Shown one piece after another: positions 13,976 through 18,547 of a DNA stretch of 18,547 bases (position 1 is its first letter; the number at the start of each line of letters is the position of its first letter). The DNA lies in the NCBI GenBank assembly GCA_964505325.1, contig CAZDHT010000082.1, forward strand, positions 1 to 18,547, in the 5' to 3' direction. The DNA comes from CAZDHT01 sp964505325. GTDB taxonomy: Bacteria > Planctomycetota > PUPC01. The notes beneath the pieces are model-generated. The model saw only the letters and a program-made list of their open reading frames with translations. It searched no databases and was not told where the DNA came from. The position numbers and the translations under genes were made by a program.

Positions 13976-16279
13976 ATGTTGAGGACGTTGGGCAAGCTCG
14001 GCGCGGTCGGCTTGGTGCTCTTAAGTATAGTGGCGGTCGATGCTTACGCGTGCCGCATCATTCGGCCGATTCCACGCCCGATCATCTACCCGCGGCCATG
14101 GCCGCGGCCGCGCCCGCCGGCACCGAAGCCGATTCTGACGCGGTACCACTCGGCGGACGTCCACGTCAAAGACCAGGTGGCCGAAGTCAAGGTCAACGCC
14201 ACGTTCTACAATCCCAACCCGTTCCGCATGGAGGGCACGTACTGGTTCCCGCTGCCGGCCGAGGCCGCCGTCAAGGACTTCAAGATGGAGATCAACGGCA
14301 AGCTGGTCCAGGGCGAGCTGCTCGACGCGAAGCGGGCGAGGAAAATCTATGAGGACATCGTCCGCAAGCAGAAGGACCCCGCCCTGCTCGAGTGGGTCGG
14401 CTCCCAGATGCTCAAGTGCCGCGTCTACCCGATGGAGGCGAACAAGGAGACCAAGGTCGCCCTCACCTACACGCACATGCTCAAGGAAGACGGGGGCCTC
14501 GTCCGCCTGCACTACCCGCTGCGTTCCGCCAAGCCGAACGCCGGAACCGTCGACCAGCTCGTGTTGAAGGTGTCCATCGAGTCCAGCATCCCGCTGAAGA
14601 CGGTGTACTCGGCGACGCAGGGTTTCGACATCAACCGGAAGAGCGACAGGCAAGCGTTGCTGACCTATGAAGCGAAGAACGTCGATCCGTCCCGCGACAT
14701 GGAGGTGCTGTTCTCCCGCGACGCCGCCGACGTCGGGCTCTCGGTCATCAGCCACAAGACCGGCAAAGAGGACGGCTACTTCCTGCTTACGGTCACGCCC
14801 AAGGTCAAGATCGAGTCGGACAAGGTCGCCAGGAAGGACATCGTGTTCGTGTGCGACACCTCCGGCAGCATGATGGCCGACGGCAAGCTGGAGCAGGCGA
14901 AGAAAGCGCTCAAGTTCTGCGTGAACAGCCTGAACAAGCGTGATCGCTTCAACATCATCACGTTCAGCGGCGACGTGCGGCACTTCAGGAAGGAGCTGGT
15001 CGGTCGCACCAACGCGACGGTCAAGGAAGCCGAAGCGTACATCGAGGGCCTGAAGCCGATCGGCGGCACGGCGCTGAACGACGCCGTCCTTGCCGCGCTG
15101 GAGGCGACGAAATCAGCAAAGAACGTCCCGATGATCATTTTCCTCACCGACGGCAACCCCACCATCGGCGAGCAGAACGTGAAGAGCATCCTCAAGAATG
15201 CCAACGACGCGAACAAGAGCAAGTGCCGCCTGTTCGTGTTCGGCGTGGGGTTCGACGTCAACACCAGGCTTCTCGACCTGCTGGCCGAGGAGAACCGCGG
15301 CGTGCGCGAGTACGTCAAGCCGAAGGAGAACATCGAGGTCAAGGTCTCGGCGTTCTACACCAAGGTGGCCAACCCGGTGCTGTCCGACGTTAAGATCGAC
15401 TTCGGTGACGTCGTCGTTGAGCAGGCGTATCCGAGCAAGCTCCCCGACCTGTTCCACGGCAGCCAGCTCACCGTGCTGGGCCGGTTCAAGAAGGCCGGCG
15501 CCGGCAACGTGAAGCTCGCCGGCAAGGTGGGCGACGAGCCGAAGGAGTTCACCTACGCCGTGAAGTTCAAGGAAACGAAGGACGACGATTACCTGCCCCG
15601 GATGTGGGCGCTGCGGGCGGTCGCTTTTATGCTGGACGAGATCCGCCTCCGCGGCGAGAAGAAGGAGCTCGTCGACGAGATCACCCGGCTGGGCAAGCTC
15701 CACGGCATCCTGACGCCGTACACGTCGTTCCTCGTGGTCGAGGAGGGTGCGCCCATCACCACGGCGATGCGCCGCGAGCTCGAACAGGCCGGCCGCCACG
15801 CCCGCCTGAGGTTCGGCAAGGCGGAGGGCGGCAAGGGCGCGGTGTATGACAGCGCCGACCTCGCCCGGGCCAAGAACTCGCTGCCGGCGCTGGACCCGGC
15901 GAAGCCCAAGCGGGCCAACGGGAAGAGCGGGCCGGCCGGCCCCGCGCCGGGCGTCCTCGGCATGAGCACGGCGGGCGGCTGGCGCGGCTATCGCGGCGCG
16001 GCCGGCGAGAAGGCAGACGAGGCGTACAAAAAGGCCCTCGACAAAGCCATCCGCCAGACCATCCGCCAGGTCGCCGGAAAGACCTTCTACGTGAAGGCCG
16101 ACGGGACCTGGGTCGACAGCACGTACGACAAGAAGGACGAGGCGAAGATCAAGGACATCAAGCTGTGGAGCGAGGAGTTCTTCGCACTTGTCAAGAAGCA
16201 TCCGGAGGTCGGGAAGTACGTCGTGGAGACGCAGAAGCTCATCATCTGCGTCGGCGAAGAGATCTACCGGATACAGTGA
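13976..16279 (+). CDS. Exported VIT and von Willebrand factor A domain protein
   Basis: A 767-residue protein with a signal peptide ending near 'VDAYA|C' (residue 25), then a Pro/Arg-rich segment (29-52). Residues about 53-175 are a VIT domain ('VKVNATFYNPNPFRMEGTYW', 'DAKRARKIYEDIVRKQKDPA'), as in inter-alpha-trypsin inhibitor heavy chains. The vWA domain (about 286-460) has an intact MIDAS metal site: DTSGS at 294-298, Thr365 in 'GGTAL', and Asp392 in 'TDG'. A beta region and the family-typical helical segment with 'LHGILTPYTSFLVVEEG' follow, then a Gly/Ala-rich linker and an extra charged C-terminal domain of about 100 residues ('KTFYVKADGTWVDSTYDKKD'). Known relatives mediate metal-dependent protein binding at cell surfaces. 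It is preceded by a TATAAT box and strong Shine-Dalgarno, so is probably well expressed. The binding partner is unknown. Confidence 0.93.
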   Translation: MLRTLGKLGAVGLVLLSIVAVDAYACRIIRPIPRPIIYPRPWPRPRPPAPKPILTRYHSADVHVKDQVAEVKVNATFYNPNPFRMEGTYWFPLPAEAAVKDFKMEINGKLVQGELLDAKRARKIYEDIVRKQKDPALLEWVGSQMLKCRVYPMEANKETKVALTYTHMLKEDGGLVRLHYPLRSAKPNAGTVDQLVLKVSIESSIPLKTVYSATQGFDINRKSDRQALLTYEAKNVDPSRDMEVLFSRDAADVGLSVISHKTGKEDGYFLLTVTPKVKIESDKVARKDIVFVCDTSGSMMADGKLEQAKKALKFCVNSLNKRDRFNIITFSGDVRHFRKELVGRTNATVKEAEAYIEGLKPIGGTALNDAVLAALEATKSAKNVPMIIFLTDGNPTIGEQNVKSILKNANDANKSKCRLFVFGVGFDVNTRLLDLLAEENRGVREYVKPKENIEVKVSAFYTKVANPVLSDVKIDFGDVVVEQAYPSKLPDLFHGSQLTVLGRFKKAGAGNVKLAGKVGDEPKEFTYAVKFKETKDDDYLPRMWALRAVAFMLDEIRLRGEKKELVDEITRLGKLHGILTPYTSFLVVEEGAPITTAMRRELEQAGRHARLRFGKAEGGKGAVYDSADLARAKNSLPALDPAKPKRANGKSGPAGPAPGVLGMSTAGGWRGYRGAAGEKADEAYKKALDKAIRQTIRQVAGKTFYVKADGTWVDSTYDKKDEAKIKDIKLWSEEFFALVKKHPEVGKYVVETQKLIICVGEEIYRIQ

Positions 16280-16298
16280 TCGCGGATTGCGGATTACG

Positions 16299-16336
16299 GA
16301 ATGCGGATCGCGGGTGGGGCCCTGCGATCCGCATTC
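16299..16336. repeat. Perfect 13-bp inverted repeat between genes
   Basis: The arms GAATGCGGATCGC (16299-16311) and GCGATCCGCATTC (16324-16336) flank a 12-nt loop, starting 20 bp after the VIT/vWA stop codon. Short GCGGATT-type units just upstream (16282-16297) repeat the same theme. It resembles dispersed 'GCGGATTGCGGA' intergenic repeats seen in planctomycete genomes (from memory). It may act as a terminator or mRNA-end structure, although no T-tract follows. Confidence 0.6.
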
Positions 16337-16352
16337 TGCGCTCGGGCGACGC

Positions 16353-17123
16353 ATGATCCACATCGACGAAAGCATACTGGCGGCGCTCTTTGTCCTGGTA
16401 ATCGGTGCGGGCGCCGCCGGCGGCGCCGCAACCGAGACGGAGGTGGAGAGACGCTTTACCGACGAAGCGATCAGGAAAGCCGTATATGATAAATCCTATA
16501 CGGTATGCGATGGCTTCTGCCAGGATCCCGACCTGTCGAAGCGCAAGGAGCTGGCCAAGAAGAAGACCGTCATCAGCGTCCGCTTCGAGAGGCGGCGGAA
16601 TGACGACGGCACTTGGTCGTACGCCACAGCCGACAGCCTCGAAGCCGCCCGAGCGATGGTCGAACAGACGCTCAAGCGCGGCAGCCGGCACATGGCCAAG
16701 ACCATCTCCAAGGAAAGCCAAACCGCCTGGTATCACCAGTTCCGGTGCCAGAAGACGACGCGCGGCCGGACCTACGCGCTGCTGCACCGGGTGATCAAGT
16801 CCTCATTCCTGAAATCACTCGACACCCGCGGCGGGACGTTCGCGAAGGCGCCCGTCACGCCCGACATGCTGCGGCTCGTCGCGGAGGCGACCTGGTACCT
16901 GCGAAGCTACAACGTCCAAGGCTTCAAGTGCCTGGCTTCCGCAGCCAGAGAAGTGGACGGCGAATTGACTTACACATTGTGGACGACGCAGTTCGTCGGC
17001 GGGGACTGGGGCATAACCGACGAAATCACCCTGTTCCGCATCGTCCACCGCGCGGATCCCAAGACCGGGGTCTTCACCATCGAACACAAGAAGCTGCGCG
17101 CCATCAAAGGAAAGCGCAACTAG
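16353..17123 (+). CDS. Exported protein of unknown function
   Basis: I chose the ATG at 16353, which gives 256 residues beginning 'MIHIDESILAALFVLVIGAG' and an Ala/Gly cleavage region, a plausible signal peptide. Starting upstream in the same frame would add Arg/Ser-rich shadow sequence from the VIT/vWA gene. I recognise no family. The mature part is mixed alpha/beta: a Cys-containing segment 'YTVCDGFCQDPDLSKRKELA' (50-69), a charged helix 'LEAARAMVEQTLKRGSRHMA' (96-115), a helix with Trp181 and a beta-rich end 'TLWTTQFVGGDWGITDEITL' (208-227). Cys52, 56, 132 and 193 could form disulfides if it is periplasmic. There is no clear Shine-Dalgarno, and it starts 73 bp after the VIT/vWA stop, so it may depend on that gene's transcript. 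The codons around 16478-16510 are AT-richer than their surroundings. Confidence 0.75.
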   Translation: MIHIDESILAALFVLVIGAGAAGGAATETEVERRFTDEAIRKAVYDKSYTVCDGFCQDPDLSKRKELAKKKTVISVRFERRRNDDGTWSYATADSLEAARAMVEQTLKRGSRHMAKTISKESQTAWYHQFRCQKTTRGRTYALLHRVIKSSFLKSLDTRGGTFAKAPVTPDMLRLVAEATWYLRSYNVQGFKCLASAAREVDGELTYTLWTTQFVGGDWGITDEITLFRIVHRADPKTGVFTIEHKKLRAIKGKRN

Positions 17124-17163
17124 CCCCGCCTCGCCCGCGCCTTTCCACGCATCGGAAGTGCGA

Positions 17164-17181
17164 GCGGCCGGAACCGGCCGC
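17164..17181. terminator. GC-rich 8-bp hairpin after the unknown exported gene
   Basis: GCGGCCGG (17164-17171) and CCGGCCGC (17174-17181) are separated by AA, 40 nt past the stop codon. It is a very stable stem but without a T-tract. It is a possible transcription boundary before the glycosyltransferase gene. Confidence 0.4.
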
Positions 17182-17258
17182 GCAGAAATGACGGTTGATT
17201 ATTCACCCCCCATTCATTACCCTTGGTCATCGCGAGGCTTGGCCCGGGGACAGCGTTC

Positions 17259-18383
17259 ATGGCCGAAGTGCGAATCCTGTACTGCATCGACTCCGTCGGG
17301 CACGACGCCGGCCCGGACAAGCAACTCGCGGAGATGATCGCCCGCCTCGACAAGGAGCGGTTCGACGTCCACCTCTGCTGTTTCGAGGACAGCGCGCGGA
17401 TGCAGCAGCTCACCGAGCACTGCACCCCGCTCATCCTCCCGCTTCAGAGCGTGTACCGGTTCAACGGCCTTCGCCAGATCCGCCGGCTGCGCAGCTACAT
17501 CACCGACCGCCAGATCGACGTGGTCCACACTTTCATGGTGAAGGCCAACATCGTCGGCATCCTCGCGGCGCGGAAGTCGAAGTGCAAGGCCATCGTCAGC
17601 AGCCGCCGGAACCTGGGCTACTGGCTCACGCCGTTCTATCTCAGGCTGTACCACTACCTCAACAAGCACACCACCCGGCTGCTCGCGAACTCGGAGCGGG
17701 TGAAGAGCTTCGTCGTCGGAACGGAAGACGTGTCGCCGGACAAAGTCGACGTGCTCTACAACGGCGTGGACATGGCCCGATACGCGCCGGACAGCGGGGA
17801 TCCGTCGGCCGCCGCATCATTGGGTGTGCCGGACGATGCGAAGCTGGTCGGGATCGTCGCAAATCTCAGGCCGGTGAAAGATCATTTCCTGTTTCTGTGC
17901 GCGGCGAAGCTCGTCGCCGATGATGTGCCCGGGGCCGCGTTCCTGCTGGCCGGCACCGGTCCGCTCCGCGACGAGCTCGGCCGGCTGACGGAGAAGCTCG
18001 GCATCGCCGAAAAGGTCTTCTTCACGGACGGCAAGGGCAGCGTACCGGATTACCTCGCGTCGATGTGCATCGGCTGCCTGTCGTCCGAGAGCGAGGGATT
18101 CTCGAACTCGATCCTCGAGTACATGGCCGCGGGCCTGCCCGTGGTCGCCACCGACGCGGGCGGCAACGCCGAGGCCGTGCAGAGCGGGGTGACCGGCTAC
18201 ATCGTGCCGCACGGCGACGCCGCGGCCCTGGCCCGGCCTATCATCGAGTTGCTGAAGGACGATAATAAGAGGGCGGAGATGGGGCGCCGGTCGCTCGAAC
18301 GCTGCCGCAAACTGTTCGAGATCGGCGGGGCAATTCGGCGATTCGAGGATTACTACACCGGGCTCGCCGGCGGAACGAGATAG
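17259..18383 (+). CDS. Family 4 (GT-B) glycosyltransferase
   Basis: A 374-residue protein. I prefer the ATG at 17259, 8 nt after GGGGA (17246-17250), which gives the usual GT4 beginning 'AEVRILYCIDSVGHDAGPDK'. A TTG 36 bp upstream is less likely. The N-terminal Rossmann-like half includes 'DVVHTFMVKANIVG' (87-100). The C-terminal half has 'GIVANLRPVKDH' (198-209), 'LLAGTGPLRDEL' (229-240) and the EX7E nucleotide-sugar motif, Glu279 to Glu287, in 'ESEGFSNSILEYMAAGLPVV'. Such enzymes are retaining transferases acting on the cytoplasmic side in lipopolysaccharide, exopolysaccharide or glycolipid assembly. It overlaps the next gene by one base (TAGTG), suggesting a polysaccharide-synthesis operon extending beyond the window. 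Donor and acceptor cannot be deduced. Confidence 0.92.
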   Translation: MAEVRILYCIDSVGHDAGPDKQLAEMIARLDKERFDVHLCCFEDSARMQQLTEHCTPLILPLQSVYRFNGLRQIRRLRSYITDRQIDVVHTFMVKANIVGILAARKSKCKAIVSSRRNLGYWLTPFYLRLYHYLNKHTTRLLANSERVKSFVVGTEDVSPDKVDVLYNGVDMARYAPDSGDPSAAASLGVPDDAKLVGIVANLRPVKDHFLFLCAAKLVADDVPGAAFLLAGTGPLRDELGRLTEKLGIAEKVFFTDGKGSVPDYLASMCIGCLSSESEGFSNSILEYMAAGLPVVATDAGGNAEAVQSGVTGYIVPHGDAAALARPIIELLKDDNKRAEMGRRSLERCRKLFEIGGAIRRFEDYYTGLAGGTR

Positions 18384-18547
18384 TGAAGACGGTAATCAAA
18401 GCGATCGCGAACGGGCTGTTCATTCTGGTCATGCTGCCGGCGGGCGTGCTGTCGGCGTTCGGCCGGTTCAGAGGGATGTTCGAGTTCTTCTCGCGGCTCT
18501 TCTCGTTTGTGCCGGGCATCATCGGGGATTATGCGCGCCGCGCCTAC
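18383..18547 (+). CDS. Probable hexapeptide-repeat (LbetaH) acyltransferase, 5' end only
   Basis: The GTG at 18383 overlaps the previous stop by one base and opens a frame running off the window (55 codons). The product begins 'VKTVIKAIANGLFILVMLPA', a hydrophobic N-terminal segment, then 'FEFFSRLFSFVPGIIGDYAR'. 'FSxxPGxxGDYxRRA' matches the leader that I associate with sugar or serine O-acyltransferases with left-handed beta-helix domains, often found beside GT4 genes. The catalytic repeats lie outside the window, so the call is provisional. Possible alternative: another membrane-anchored polysaccharide-modifying protein. Confidence 0.55.
   Translation, partial: MKTVIKAIANGLFILVMLPAGVLSAFGRFRGMFEFFSRLFSFVPGIIGDYARRAY

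Noticed and set aside
15113..16375. A 420-codon minus-strand open frame opposite the VIT/vWA gene
   Set aside because: Antisense shadow rich in Leu, Ala, Asp and Arg; the + strand carries an intact MIDAS and VIT domain.
16480..16503. 7-bp inverted repeat CCGTATA/TATACGG inside the unknown exported gene
   Set aside because: It lies within coding sequence with a 10-nt loop and no other regulatory signal; it may be chance.

Overview
This window looks like a chromosomal stretch from a GC-rich, secretion-heavy Gram-negative bacterium, most likely a planctomycete (Planctomycetota, perhaps Phycisphaerae-like). That placement is inference. It rests on the high-GC coding, large exported glycan-active proteins of unusual domain make-up, a BlaI/M56 pair with a greatly enlarged sensor, 'ATQP/TTQP' linkers, a VIT/vWA protein, and a dispersed 'GGTGGGGC...GCCCCACC' palindrome of a type I associate with such genomes. 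All supported genes are on the + strand. I see no rRNA, tRNA or CRISPR array.

Layout. (1) 1-6872: three exported carbohydrate-active-type proteins. Two are tandem paralogues resembling GH123/DUF4091-DUF6067 proteins; the first is cut by the window edge, carries an extra N-terminal galactose-binding-like domain, and overlaps the second by 4 bp. After an intergenic palindrome comes a PcRGLX/YetA-like protein (exo-rhamnogalacturonan-lyase fold family). This looks like part of a polysaccharide-degradation locus. (2) 7056-12197: a good sigma70-type promoter leads into a BlaI/MecI-type repressor overlapping (ATGA) a 1244-residue M56 metallopeptidase. Its penicillin-binding sensor is replaced by ten leucine-rich repeats plus a tandemly duplicated unknown domain. 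A HEAT-repeat/beta-sandwich gene follows; its reading frame appears to be coding before its first ATG, suggesting a frameshift or lost 5' part. (3) 12210-12894: a short, probably truncated nucleotidyltransferase, ending beside a solo insertion-sequence end (two 17-bp direct repeats, terminal TTGACA). (4) 12895-13782: a lipoprotein with a His...Cys pattern suggesting a clan CD (caspase/CHAT-like) fold. (5) 13976-17123: a VIT-vWA exported protein with a TATAAT box and a strong Shine-Dalgarno, then an unrecognised exported protein. (6) 17259-18547: a GT4 glycosyltransferase overlapping the 5' end of what is probably a hexapeptide acyltransferase, perhaps the start of a surface-polysaccharide cluster.

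The features most worth follow-up are the M56-LRR sensor, the apparent frame break after it, the caspase-like lipoprotein, and the altered catalytic-type motif in the GH123-like paralogues. I do not claim a proven new system; the BlaI/M56-LRR/HEAT module is the best candidate for one.
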